Below are positions 10,168 to 22,255 of a DNA stretch of 64,000 bases, piece after piece; within the stretch, counting starts at the first letter, position 1; every line of letters begins with the position of its first letter. Origin of the DNA: Siphonodentalium dalli (lineage: Eukaryota > Mollusca > Scaphopoda > Gadilida > Siphonodentaliidae); the NCBI GenBank assembly GCA_032622095.1, contig CP136067.1, positions 56,089,899 to 56,153,898 on the forward strand, in the 5' to 3' direction. The position numbers and the translations under genes were made by a program. Below the pieces are notes generated by a model. It was given only the letters and a program-made list of their open reading frames with translations. It was not told where the DNA came from and made no database searches.

Positions 10168-10274
10168 TAGCTCAACTTGGAAAGGGAATAATTTAATATA
10201 TTACAGTCAATGGAGCGATTAGGAATGTGGAAAGTTGAATGTCTAATACTAGTTTATAGACATGAAGAGAAAAG

Positions 10275-12290
10275 TAAAATCCAAGATGGCTGCTGGCGGC
10301 CATGTTTTCAGCCGAATGACCCCAAAATGAGTCGTTCCCATCTACATGTCATCGTTAACATCAATGACAAATTTTATGACGATCAGACTAAAGGTACGAC
10401 CTGTGGCCCGTGCTAATGGATTAAATTTTGAAATCCAAGATGGCCACTGGCGGCCATGTTTTTTGTCCGAATGACCCCGACATCAGACTAAATGTACGAC
10501 ATGTAGCCCGTGGTAAAGGATTTAGTCATACAAAGAGTAAAATCCAAGTTGGCTGCTGGCGGCCATGTTTTTTGGCCAAATGACCCCAAAATGACTCGTT
10601 CCCATCTACATGTCATTATTAACATTCATGACAAATTTTATGATGATCAGACTAAAGGTACGACCTGTAGCCCGTGCTAAAGAATTTAGTCATACAAAGA
10701 GTAAAATACAAGATGGCTGCTGGCGGCCATGTTTTGGCCAAATGACACCCAAAATTACTCGTTCCCATCTACATGTCAATATTAACATCCATGACAAATT
10801 TCATGATGATCAGACGAACAGTACGACCTGTGGCCCGTGCTAATGGATTAAATTTTGAAATCCAAGATGGCTGCTAGCGGCCATGTTTTTTGTCCGAATG
10901 ACCCCAAAATGACTCGTTCCCATTTACATTCCAATTTCAACAGCCATGACATTTTTTATGATGATCAGACTAAAGGTACGACCTGTAGCCCGTGCTAAAG
11001 GATTTAGTCATACAAAGAGTAAAATCCAAGATGGCTGCTGGCGGCCATGTTTTTTGGGCCGAATGACCCCAAAACGACTCGTTCCCATCTACATGTCATT
11101 ATTAACATTCATAACAAATTGTATGATGATCAGACTAAAGATACCAACCTGTAGCCCGTGCTAAAGGATTTAGTCATACAAAGAGTGAAATCCAAGATGG
11201 CTGCTGGCGGCCATGTTTTTCGGCCAAATGACCCCAAAAGTACTCGTTCCCATCTACATGTCAAGATTAACATCCGTGACAAATTTCATGATGATCAGAC
11301 GAACAGTACTAACTGTGGCCCGTGCTAATGGATTAAATTTTTAAATGCAAGATGGCTGCTGGCGGCCATGTTTTTTGTCCGAATGACCCCAAAATGACTC
11401 GTTCCCATCTACATTCCAATTTCAACAGCCATGACAAATTTTATGATGATCAGACTAAATGTACGGCCTGTAGCCTGTGCTAAAGGATTTAGTCATACAA
11501 AGAGTAAAATCCAAGATGGCTGCTGGCGACCATGTTTTTATGCCGAATGACCCCAAAATAACTCGTTCCCATCTACATGTCAATATTAACATCCATGACA
11601 AATTTCATGATGATCAGACGAACAGTGCGACCTGTGGCCCGTGCTAAATGGATTGAATTTTGAAACAAAGATGGCCACTGGCGGCCATGTTTTTTGTCCG
11701 AATGACCCCAAAATGACTCGTTCCCATCTACATTCCAATTTCAACAGCCATGACAAATTTTATGATTATCAGACTAAAGGTACGACCTGTAGCCCGTGCT
11801 AAAGGATTTAGTCATACAAAGAGTAAAATCCAAGATGGCTGCTGGCGGCCATGTTTTTTGCCCGAATAACCCAAAAATGACTCATTCCCATCTACATGTC
11901 ATTGTTAACATCCATGACAAATTTTATGATGATCTGACTAAAGGTACGACCTGTAGCCCGTGCTAAAGGATTTAGTCATGCAAAGAGTAAAATCGAAGAT
12001 GGCTGCTGGCGGCCATGTTTTTTGGCCGAATGACCCCAAAATGACTCGTTCCCATCTACATGTCAATATTAACATCCATGACAAATTTCATGACGATCAG
12101 ACGAACAGTACGACCTGTAGCCCGTGCTGATGGATTGAATTTTGAAATCTAAGATGGCCGCTGGCGGCCATGTTTTTTTTCCGAATGACCCCAAAATGAA
12201 TCATTCCGGTACAAATGTTGATGTCAACAGCTATGACAAATTTCATAATGATCCGATCAAAGGTACGACCTGTAGCCTCTATTGTTGACG
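10275..12290 (+). repeat. Tandem array of ~13 units, 154-166 bp
   Basis: Each unit has CCAAGATGGCTGCTGGCGGC, then CATGTTTTTTGTCCGAATGA, CTCGTTCCCATCTACAT, ATGACAAATTTTATGATGAT and TGTAGCCCGTGCTAAAGGAT. The CCAAGATGG landmark falls at about 10281, 10435, 10544, 10708, 10862, 11026, 11192, 11347, 11511, 11665, 11830, 11993 and 12149. Two variants differ in the linker (CATACAAAGAGTAAAAT versus GATTAAATTTTGAAAT), so the array has a higher-order rhythm. Frames across it are repeat artefacts. Confidence 0.9.
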
Positions 12291-12295
12291 CCTTA

Positions 12296-12353
12296 CGTAC
12301 ACACGCACACACGCACACACGCACACACGCGCACACGCACACACGCACACACG
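12296..12353. repeat. (AC)n-type microsatellite
   Basis: This is an ACACACGCACACACGC run. It accounts for the cysteine/valine-rich frame read on the minus strand here. Confidence 0.9.
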
Positions 12354-12665
12354 GACGACGGACGACAAAGCCATGGCAATAGCTCAAACTTTACAAAGTA
12401 AAGTTGAGCTAAAAATGACAGTGGAATATATGCACATTTAATGAATATGAAAACACAAAATATATATGTATCTTGGTTATAGTCAACATTTTTCAGACTA
12501 GTGTGATTTGGTTATCGATATAAATTCCAGCTCACTCACCTACATGTGCCCATGTGTGTGTTACACCTTGTCGTATTGAATGGTGTCACATAATTTATCC
12601 ATGAGCTAAAATTCATGCTGCTGAACCATCCACATACCCATCGTGTTTTAGAATATCGAAAGCTG

Positions 12666-13010
12666 TGGGATCTCTTCTGGGACGTGACTATAGAGGGTCT
12701 TCGCTGTGGTGTCCACCTTGAAATTTCCTTTTGCACCCCTTAAGTTTGACCTTTCCAACCTCAGACTTTCCCACCGACATCCTCCTAAGGTTGGATAATT
12801 TCAGACCAAATTTGGACAAAAATCAGGCAAATATGCTGCTCTTGGAGTAAACAACATTAATTACTGGTCGGAAAATCAGACAATGAGAATAATTTCAATC
12901 TATATGTAGTGTAAAATTTCCAACTAATGTTGCGTCGGGCATGCAATTTCCGATTGTTGATCATTTTGACCCCCCTCCCCGTCGCCGCGTCCCCGGATCT
13001 CTTACCTCTA
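12666..13010 (+). mobile_element. Degenerate fragment of the 5421-6600 hAT family
   Basis: GGGACGTGACTATAGAGGGT then CTTCGCTGTGGTGTCCACCT matches, with substitutions, the left end of the hAT element (GGGATGTGGCTAGAGGGTCT, CCGCTGGGGGGGTGTCCACC). GTTGGAAATTTCCAAC-like motifs follow. No target duplication is visible. Confidence 0.5.
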
Positions 13011-14001
13011 ATATGAAGCTGAACCTCTCTAATTGTGTACGCCAAGATGATGAAAGTTGATATCTAGAATTTTCAATACAACTAAGTAAATATAATTCCA
13101 ATGGATAAGCGTCGTTGGACGAGACACAGACCAACATAACTGTTTGTTCCTTGTTGCAAACAAACGTCGGGATGACTAGGATCGCAAGAAAGAGTATTCT
13201 TTCCCGATGAGCGATTGTATTTATTCTGATTCAAATTCGAGTAGGCATAGTACATACATTATCGCTAGCGTTTAGTTTCACGCCCACGTGTACACACCTA
13301 ATGCAATATGCATTGGTGGTTGCACTGGGAGGGATGGGACACCATGGGACAAACTGCAGTTATATCTCCGACTCATTTTCCCATCATATCTTAAGAATAA
13401 AGGAGTGTACAGAAAAGGAAAACATAATTATACAGTTCATCAGTACCACAACCTCGTGGTAATACCGCATGTCTGGGTTTGAGTGTCGAGCCATCCTATC
13501 AATCATGCTATAATGTCGGCGGTTATGGCAAAAGTAATCCGGATAAAGCGTTATTCCAAGGGTTAGACGTTATAATAGCATACTTTTCCAATAAATTCTC
13601 TACCAAACTAGTGTTACAATTACTATCAGAAGTGAAGATCATGTATGAACTACGCACTGCTTGCATGTATGCCACACACACGCTATTTGTTCCAGGAAAC
13701 ATTATTCGTCCTAATTACTCCACAAAACGACCAACACAATATACAAAAAGAACTATTGGCGCAGCCGCATGGATCCGATACTTCAGCAAATGATGGCTTA
13801 TTTGAAACGGTCCCGTGGCCTGCCAGAAACTTCCATCATGTGACAACAGTAAATCAGCGGTTGTGTTGCAACATTATCATATTTAGGCTCAAACAAACTT
13901 GCTGTCAAATTAGTTATTGCTTCCACTGACCACTGTCCCTCTCGACAAAATCGAAGATACACTTCCCGACTGCCATATCATTGAATTCATATCAGATCAA
14001 G
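13011..14001. other. No gene recognised
   Basis: Frames of up to 104 codons (13479-13793, plus) show no motif or family resemblance, and no splice-bounded exon is convincing. Confidence 0.4.
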
Positions 14002-14394
14002 CGACGTGCGGTTGAGTACCCAGCTCAATATTTCTTGCGGTCGAGTACCTAGCTGAACGAATCCGTGCGATTGAGTACCTCGCTTAAAGAAATCTCGGAC
14101 CAGGATCACATTTTATGAATTGCAAACCCAATGCAAATATACTTTATGATGGATAGTTTATATACCATCGAATTATTAGGTGCGTCTTTAGACTTTATGT
14201 CGCACCATGCAAATTGTATTTTCATTTTGTTTTGGACATTGGATTTCTCCAAAAAATAAAAGCAATTTAGCAGACGATATCAGGAATCTCGTTTTGCTGT
14301 GATATTTCGTTAAGCTGGATACCCAACCGCACTGACTCGTTAAGCGAGATATTCGACCGTACGATATTTAAGCTGGGTACTCAACCACACGTCG
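14002..14394. mobile_element. MITE with ~90-bp inverted ends built from triplicated motifs (393 bp)
   Basis: Left arm 14002-14092 and right arm 14305-14394 are imperfect inverted repeats. Each arm holds three iterations of a motif like TGCGGTTGAGTACCCAGCTT, about 30-35 bases apart. Outer ends are CGACGTGCGGTTGAGTACCC and its near complement. The ~210-bp core is AT-rich and noncoding. No clear target duplication was found, so the superfamily is open. Confidence 0.7.
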
Positions 14395-17300
14395 TGTGAT
14401 GATAGTGACACCTTCAGCCAAACTAGGTCGATCTTGTGGTATCCAGACATTTCCAAATTGTTTAATTTATTAAACGTGATTCGCTAATTACCAATTTTAT
14501 AAGTTGCCAGATCTTCATAATACTATATTTTATAAGTTGAGATTTTCATAATACCATATTTGGTGGATAATGCAATGATTTAGAATCACTTAATGTACAT
14601 TATGGATCCCCTAAAGCTCTAGAATATGTAATTCTCGGTGTGAAATATGCATCAAGTTTTAAGTTACGACCAGTTGAAAAGCTTGAGGTAGCCGATGGAA
14701 ATTTCCAACTCTATAGAGTTGCAACTGAAGTTTCCTTCACACATATGGATCTATCAAACATCAGTCTTTTCATTGATCTACAAAATCCTACACACACACA
14801 CCCACAAGTACCATATCACAAATCGTTGAAGCAAATATATTTTCTACATTTGTATGCATAATTTGATTGTATTTGGAGAGGGGCTTAATAAGCTGATAAC
14901 ACGTGTGCCACATTCCCTTTTGTATTATTTTATACACAAAAATATGTATCAAGTCAAGCAGGACTGGTGGCAACGTCACATGGTACAGGCTGTTTATTAT
15001 CTACAACTAATGGAACTAGAAGTGACCTTCTCCGCGAGCTGTCGCCTTGAAAGCATCCTGGCAGATTGATGTGAGTTAGGGTTCAGAGCGTAGGTTTTCT
15101 GTGAGAATATAACTGATTAGAACGGAACAATGAAATTACATTTCGCTGTCGACTTTGAACAGAGCAGTCCCATACTAGGAAGATCGAACATTCATTGAGG
15201 ATCTAATGAATTCTACGGCCATCGATTGATCGACATTGCTCGTGTTATATCTCAATAAATTGGTTTGGGCTTTGTGCTTTACAGGCGACTATATTACTAA
15301 TACTCGCGATCATTTTAATAAAGTAAGGTATTAAGTCTGACTGAGAAGAGATTGATCAGATCCCAGTGTGGGAATTCATTGGCATGTATCTTCGTTTCGG
15401 TCGCTGGGCACAATGTGACAACCGGTCCTTTAATAAAATAAATCCAAAATACACTCATTTCGTAAATAATTTCAAGATGGATGTCAAGACGGCGACCGGT
15501 AAACCATTCTATTCTGTAGGAATAGTGACCATCGCCAATGCCAGTCTAATCGGTATGCACTCGTGCTCACTTCTACCACACAAGAGGATTACACGATTTG
15601 CATTACGTTGATATATATGGCTGTGTCTATATGCATATAATCACACTACTATACATCATATTCTGTCAGAATATATGATGGTTGAGCCAATATGTGTTTA
15701 GTTTAAACATATCTATTTACCAACATGATATGGTGACGGCATTACATGTGTTATTTACCATGATCCCGATAATATATTATTATTCGTCTACACATCTCAC
15801 AGATTCTGCATGAATGCTAAACGCGACTCGCAATGTTCACGATTACGCTGAAGCTTACAGTAATTTACCACTTAAAAACTCATTGAACTTGTCAACGATG
15901 GTCCATTTATTTTCGTCGGCGTGAAACAACAAAGAGCCTTCCATAATAGGCATTTCCTGATATGGCAAAACATAATAAAACTATTTGTATTACTTATGGG
16001 TGGAAAATTGAAAAAAAAAAGGCTCATCTCATAGATTTCTATGACCACGGATGTCGTTTCCCAAGTGCTAATACATGAGGTATGTGTTAGTATTTCGTGT
16101 ATTTATCCATGAAGGAATCTACACCATCAATCTTCTGAACCCAAAGCGGTTTTGATTTTAAATTTGTTTTTAAACATATATAAACGTTGTCTGACGGCCA
16201 AACGCATGGGCTGTGGAAATTCACAATGCACATTCAAAAATCAGTAATCGTTAAAAATCTGAAATCTGAAGTTTTAAAGAAAAATATGTATCGATTGTGC
16301 CCCGATTTTGAACATCGCACACACACCTCAAACATTTAGTAGATGTTCGTAAAATGCACAACCCACTTCACTCGTAAGTACAATAACTCCTGCAACACAT
16401 GACGTCACACATATCTAGACCATTCTTTACATGAGTTCCAGTTAGCAGCATTCCGATCGTATGAAGCGACGGTTTAGATATTCCGATAGTGACATAGGTT
16501 CATGGTCCTGTATTTTAATCCCGGTTTTTTCTGCATGTGAGAAATTACTATGGCGAAATAAGAGGCCTGACCATTACGAGATGTCGGACGACGGCATAAT
16601 AGCTATATCGTGGATGCAATCAATTCCAAAGCCGGGTGACGATTCGTCGACAAAGTCAGCAAATGTGTAACGAGAGCTAATTTCAAATTTTAGATTAATT
16701 ACAAACTCCCGAAATCCCATCTCATCCACTCGCAAAAAAAAGATGAAGGATGGTAATCTTAATATTGCTGTGTCTAAGAGGCCGATGGTTTCCATGTCAA
16801 GTGGAGTGAACCCGAGTGATTTCCCCATAACATCAACGTGTTGTGGACCTTTCCTGCCCAAGCAAACTGATAACGTCGTGATATGTAGTTACCGTAGTTA
16901 GATTTCAACCCATACTCCCATTTACGTGCAATGGGTTGTCCGCCCCATGCAGGGTCCGCTTTGTCAACTGAAGATAATGTTTGCCAAATGATTTTAGAAG
17001 TTGCAAATTTTATTAGTTTCTGCAACAGTGAGTGTTATATTTCGACAAAGTAATTATTGATAATTATCGCCACTCCACTGTGGTTTAGCATAAAACAATA
17101 AACCGATCATCGAACAATACAATTCCAGAAGGGTTGCTTCACCAAGGCATCGCGTCGAAACAGAGAGGACCAGCCACGTAAACACCAGCACCACACATAC
17201 TAGTATTCCCTCCGCCGTCGATGTTAATGCTATCAGACATACAACATCTTGACAGATGTGTTACATTTTCCCAACCTTATAACACACCACTAATTGTAAT

Positions 17301-18655
17301 GTTTCCTGAAATGAGTGGTATTTAGTGACAAGTAGTTTCAACTGTCTTGAGGAATTGAAAAGTAGCTTGCTGAAACTTTTGCCAAATGAAAATATGCTTT
17401 GCAAATGTGAATTATTTTTTTCATTTTTGTAAACGGCAGATCGAACCCTGGCTCCAGGTAATAATTAATAAGTAACTCAAATGCACAAACGTCTTTCCGA
17501 ATACTCAATACAGCAACACAAGGGTCTATTTGAGGACCTCTACTAATTAATTATGTACACAAAATGTTATATTGAGTTATGAATAAATAATCAGTCATAG
17601 TCAAACAATCTATGAAATATTAGCGACATATACCTCTGTGTCATAAGAGATTCTGCAAACTGTGTTTTGTACTTTAATTATAACATTGGTTGATAGATAT
17701 TAACACGCATGTGGGGCGTTGAAATATAATCAACAGCAATTACGTGGAATGATTATTTGTATTTGGGTTCGAAGGGCGACGTCGTGCATTCAATTAAACC
17801 TCTGATTGGTCAAAACATTCTCGTCGGAGAGTTTTGTTTATTAAGGTTTTCTATCAGAATGCGGAACTTCCCAGCCCCGATGAAGCAATAGACGTGGAAG
17901 GTGCGATAAATTATAAAACTAGTTTTTATGTTGTCGTGAAAATGAAGAAACATTTCCCGGATCATTTACTTCTGGGGCTTGATATAATACAGTGTCCAAA
18001 CCCAGTCGGCAGTCCTGTATCACGCAAATGATTCCTGGCTAACTATCAACACATTACATGGCCTCAGGTGCCACCCCTAGCGTGTACACATGTCAGGGAG
18101 TTGCAATGTAACTAGTCAAAACGGCTGAAACGTTTACGACGCTAAACCAAACAAGCCAACCATTGTATTTGGATGGGTTATGAAATTAAGGCAGCCGAAC
18201 TGCTTCCGTAAGTGTTATATTACTTTGAAGAATATAAATTCAAAGGGATCTCATAACAATTTATTTTAAAATACCGATCTTGTATCAATCTACAACCGTA
18301 ATATGTTCGCGGTCGTCCCACTATGTAATGAATTCATATATGATAATATAGACTCAATGTCGTAGCCGAGCTCATTTTGCTGAACCTTTCTTTGAAGTTT
18401 GCATTCAGGCTTTGATTTCTGCATTTTAGCGTGATGCTATTTCATGTTGGCAAGAAGAAAGGGATCATTTTTAACGATGTCACGTTCTTGTCTTCAGAAC
18501 ACGCAAGAGGATAAAGACTATCTCGGCGTAAAGTCTTGTCGAAGATAGATTAATAATGTTTACTGGCATTTTTCGTTTGGATATTAAGACCCATTATTAT
18601 TATCTGGTTTTCTGTATATTTGCTCTATATTGCATTCTATATATAATGCTGAACC
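14395..18655. other. No gene recognised
   Basis: This is 4.3 kb of AT-rich sequence with scattered frames under 100 codons. A plus-strand frame at 16461-16670 and an overlapping minus-strand frame at 16574-16861 have more protein-like composition, but I cannot assign either. A small ACACACACACCCACA tract lies near 14790. Confidence 0.4.
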
Positions 18656-18990
18656 ACGCGTTCAAGGGGCTTGCGGAAGTGTCGATAAGTTTTGGAGCTA
18701 TCTCACCTCTCCCCAACGTTGTTAAAATGTGCAACAGTTTTTAATAATTCTCATACTTGACACATCAATTTGTAATTTCAGACCAAAAATAGTTATAATT
18801 GTTGGAGTTTCCAACCAGTATTTAATGTAATTTCAGACCAAAAAGTAGAATAATTTCCTACTATCGGTCAACTTTTTAAAGTGAAATGGCTATCAGTTGG
18901 AAAACTTCCAACCATACGGGTTGCTAACTTGGACATTACCAACAGTTGGAAAGTTCAAGGTTCTGGTTGACAGTGTTTACCAACACAGGG
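18656..18990. mobile_element. Possible old fragment of the hAT family interior
   Basis: Repeated TTGGAGTTTCCAACCAGT, AATTTCAGACCAAAAA and CAGTTGGAAAGTTC segments resemble the GTTGGAAATTTCCAAC palindromes inside 5421-6600. No ends are visible, so this is a tentative assignment. Confidence 0.3.
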
Positions 18991-20052
18991 TTGCAACGAT
19001 ATGTCCCTACTTGGATCGGGTTCAGTGTAATATGAAATATGTTTATTTGCACAATAATCAATGAAACATTAACAAAACATCTAACAGTGTTATATTATTG
19101 CACATGACTGATAGGAGGCGCATGACCTAGCTGTCTGTCATCCTGTTGCCCCTAAATAAATGTTGCAATATGAAATATGATGGCGCATTTCATGGGGAAG
19201 GTTGGAAATCCTAAGTTGGACACAGCCAAACGGAGTCCCTGCCTACATAGACAGATACAATCGAATGAATACCGATGACTATTTGTTGGTAAACTATAAT
19301 GAATATGTTCTACATAAATGTTAATATGCAGTATATTGTTATATTTACACTACCACATGCATTCGCGCTGTGGAACATGAATGCAGGACGTTGGTTGGTA
19401 AAAATTACGTCACATGACGTCACATGCTGACCCCTACTTGCTTCCAGTTTTGTGTAGACGCAACTTGCAACGAACTATGAGAATAAAAGCCATCTCTTAA
19501 ATGTATCCTCTTTACATATATTTGCAACTGTCCATTTGTTGTATTTTGCATTAAATCTTGTCATAGTTAAATCACAAGACTCGTGTAGCCATGTCGCGTA
19601 ATAACTGGAAATACGACCGTTGATTTATGTGAAAAAGCAATGGGCACGCACAGGGCTGTCTACCCGGTCCCAGACAGCAATATCCGCTGGGATATCCCGT
19701 CCATTGTACGAATATCCGAATATGTGATATACGATGTATATTCAATTTCCTAGATGATATAAACATGTCGTTAACAAAATTATTTGCGCAAATGTGGCAT
19801 GTTCTTGGACAGGAATTACGCAGTTACATTACATTTATGTGACCCCACAACACCGTGCTCGTGTACTTGTGAGCTTTTATATGATTATGTAGACGAAAAA
19901 AATACGCTTATGTATACTAGTGAGCCACAAACGTTGAGTTTGTGCTGTGTATATATGACTTCACAAACAACGCTATAGAGGTAATGTATACACCGGTTTC
20001 AAATTGTGCATATTCAGTTTATATTGAAACTGTGCATTATATAAGAAAGGAT
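18991..20052. other. No gene recognised
   Basis: There is only a short direct repeat of ACGTCACATG at 19410-19430 and frames of no more than 71 codons without recognisable features. Confidence 0.4.
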
Positions 20053-20174
20053 CGGCGGTTTCAATGTGGTCATGGGATTTTTGACCGCGAGAAAAATTCA
20101 GCAAACTGCATGAACCCCGAAAGTTTGTGGAATTTTTATCGCGGTCAAAACCCATGACCACGTTGAATCCGCCG
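20053..20174. repeat. Foldback hairpin (122 bp)
   Basis: Left arm 20053-20099 (CGGCGGTTTCAATGTGGTCA then GGGATTTTTGACCGCGA) pairs with right arm 20130-20174 with a few mismatches. The apex AAACT/AGTTT extends the stem further. It is probably a small palindromic MITE; no clear target duplication was identified. The similar frames read on both strands are a consequence of the palindrome. Confidence 0.75.
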
Positions 20175-20702
20175 CTTATTATTTATATTTATATGCTTAA
20201 ATTCATTATCAACTAGGATTGTCTGTCTTTCACACTACTTATTCAACTTTGAATGAACGTATGGAGTTCATTTCGGACAGTTCGAAACCTCGCTTTTATA
20301 AAACCAAACATTGTGAGAATCCGTTGACGGAGAGCGGAAAAACGCAATTTCACAGTAAAGTATACACATATGACGAAATGTCTTGTTCAGCTTGTAAGGA
20401 ATGAAGCCGTGTTGATTTCAAGAATTATAATATCTGAAACTAACAATTAAGTTTCGGTTGTGCATGGATGATAAGAAATTGACAACACGCCGCTCTACCA
20501 TAATGATATATTTGTGAGGTCGTGGGTTGTGTAATAGTCAAGCAGTCGTTCATGTCCGACAATCCCCGGTGATTTCCGGAATCAATGTGGTCATAAACCT
20601 ATGAACGACATTGAAAGTGACGTCACGCTACGTTCATATGTGTATGAACACACTGATTCAGGGGCGTGTCTACCGTAACGCTATGGGGAAATCGAAAGCG
20701 AC

Positions 20703-20703
<1 letters not shown>
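20175..20703. other. No gene recognised
   Basis: No repeat or coding feature is identified beyond short frames of up to 61 codons. Confidence 0.35.

Positions 20704-20760
<57 letters not shown>
20704..20760. repeat. (TA)n microsatellite, ~57 bp
   Basis: An uninterrupted TA dinucleotide run. Confidence 0.95.
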
Positions 20761-20761
<1 letters not shown>

Positions 20762-20839
20762 GGTAATTTCAAATTCACAGCAGATAGTTCTATTCCGATT
20801 GCTGCTGTTTGGTTAAACCCAACCAAATCCCCATCCCCA

Positions 20840-21088
20840 GGTCTGTCAACCCACATGGATTGATAAAGTTAATACGGTCAACCCACATGGATTGATAAAG
20901 TTAATACTGTCAACCCACATGGATTGATAAAGTTAATCGGGTTAACCCACATGGATTTATAAAGTGAATCGGTATCTTCACAGGTCTGTCAATCCACATG
21001 GATTGATAAAGTGAATCGGGTATCTCCACATGTGTCTATCAATCCACATGGATTGATAAAGTGAATCGGGTATCCCCACATGTCTGTC
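20840..21088 (+). repeat. Minisatellite with ~33-bp then ~54-bp units
   Basis: The core CACATGGATTGATAAAGT repeats seven times. The first copies are ~33 bp apart (GTCAACCCACATGG...AATAC). Later copies are ~54 bp apart after acquiring CGGGTATCTCCACATGTGTC, so the period lengthens along the array. Confidence 0.8.
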
Positions 21089-21399
21089 AAATTTCATGAA
21101 ACTTAAGTGATAATACGACCATATTGTGTTGAACAAAATGTTGATAAATAACCAGTTTTGGGAAATTTGGTACCATATTTGACAGTGGTTAGCATTATGT
21201 CGTTGCAATAAATATATTCTGATATGTAAAGCCTATTTTTAAGGTATGATATTGTTGTTGTATCTTGATGATATGGGGACCGTCTGATCGGATTGAGTAA
21301 CTTTTGAAGCTTTTGAACAGTTTCTTTACTATATATTCATTGATAGGCATACTTCAGCTCTTGTATTATCTTCATTGTCTGTCGCCTGCTGATAACGAC
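21089..21399. other. No gene recognised
   Basis: Short AT-rich spacer without recognisable motifs. Confidence 0.35.
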
Positions 21400-21459
21400 A
21401 TACATACATACACACATGCACACATACAGATAGACAGAAGTTCCAAAATATATAATAGA
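21400..21459 (-). mobile_element. Solo Helitron 5' end, minus strand
   Basis: Read on the minus strand from 21459 it begins TCTATTATATATTTTGGAAC and continues CTTCTGTCTATCTGTATGTG. The first 16 bases equal the 5' end of the Helitron at 1717. The base before TC on that strand is A, as expected for insertion between A and T. No 3' hairpin or CTAG follows, so it is a truncated relic. Confidence 0.6.
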
Positions 21460-21596
21460 TAACTGGTGGGGGAGAACCCATTTAGTAAAGAAATTATTAA
21501 AAGTTTCACGCTGCATATAGTAAATGGTAATAAATGAAGTAAATAAAGTTGAACACTTTCTTTGCTAAATAGTCCGTGGGCCAATTCTCAGAAAGC

Positions 21597-22255
21597 CTCT
21601 AGTTTAGAAGTTGGCTGCACCCCCCTCCAACAAAGGTTTTATATATCAAATTAAAGGTAATTATAAGATGCATCCGATTATGCTTGTTGCCCGCTTCAGA
21701 ATGTGTCCCAAAATAGATTTTCAGGGAAGACAACTCCTACCCCTAAAATAAAATAAAAATTATCAGCATATAAAAACATAACTGCTGTTATAAAGTGAAC
21801 AGGACATAATTTATTTTGATTATAGGTCACCATAACACAACATGAGATACAACACTAGACCAATGTATAAGCTAGTTCGAAAAAATTGAGATAAATATTT
21901 TGAAATTGCAAAAAATTACTTGGATTTTGAAAAATAGTGTCACATATAATTGGCTATAACTTGTGAAATACATGGGCTATTGACGTGCAACATATCTCAA
22001 AAATTGCCCCAAAGACCTTGCAAAAGAATTTGGTTGATGGAATGTAAATTATATTTCTGTAAAAATGCGCTGTGGGCGTAAACTTAACCCAACCCCCTAA
22101 AATATAATAAAAAATGAATTGCATAGTTTACACTTAGAATGCGGCATACACAGAAGGCTTTAGGGGCATAAAATGAAACAGTGTAGAGATTGATGAAGGT
22201 GAATTATAAACAACCTTGTCCGAACGTGTTCTAAGATGAAAACGTTTGGAAAAAT
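21597..22255 (-). repeat. Dispersed repeat R1, copy 2 (inverted)
   Basis: This is the reverse complement of 2510-3025. Landmarks are CTCTAGTTTAGAAGTTGGCT, GCACCCCCCTCCAACAAAGG and GGTCACCATAACACAACATG. It carries a segment (CATCCGATTATGCTTGTTGC, CCCAAAATAGATTTTCAGGG) absent from copy 1 but present in copy 3, so copy 1 has an internal deletion. Confidence 0.75.

Larger units (their letters stand above)
10168..12411. mobile_element. Candidate DNA element with short TIRs and internal tandem array (2.2 kb)
   Basis: Terminal TAGCTCAACTT (10168-10178) is matched by AAGTTGAGCTA (12401-12411). Left flank AATGACACTG and right flank AATGACAGTG (after two extra A) could be an imperfect ~10-bp target duplication, as in Mutator-like elements, though this is uncertain. 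The right end is itself a hairpin, AGCTCAAACTTTAC/GTAAAGTTGAGCT at 12381-12410. Between the ends lie the tandem array and an AC microsatellite, and no protein. Confidence 0.5.

Noticed and set aside
12097-12387. Cys/Val/Arg-rich minus-strand frame
   Set aside because: It is the translated AC microsatellite at the right end of the 10168-12411 element.
16461-16861. Overlapping plus and minus frames with protein-like composition, including RPDHYEMSDDGIIAISW on the plus strand
   Set aside because: A faint resemblance to piggyBac transposase cores was considered, but no catalytic residues or flanking homology could be read, and the frame is only 69 codons.
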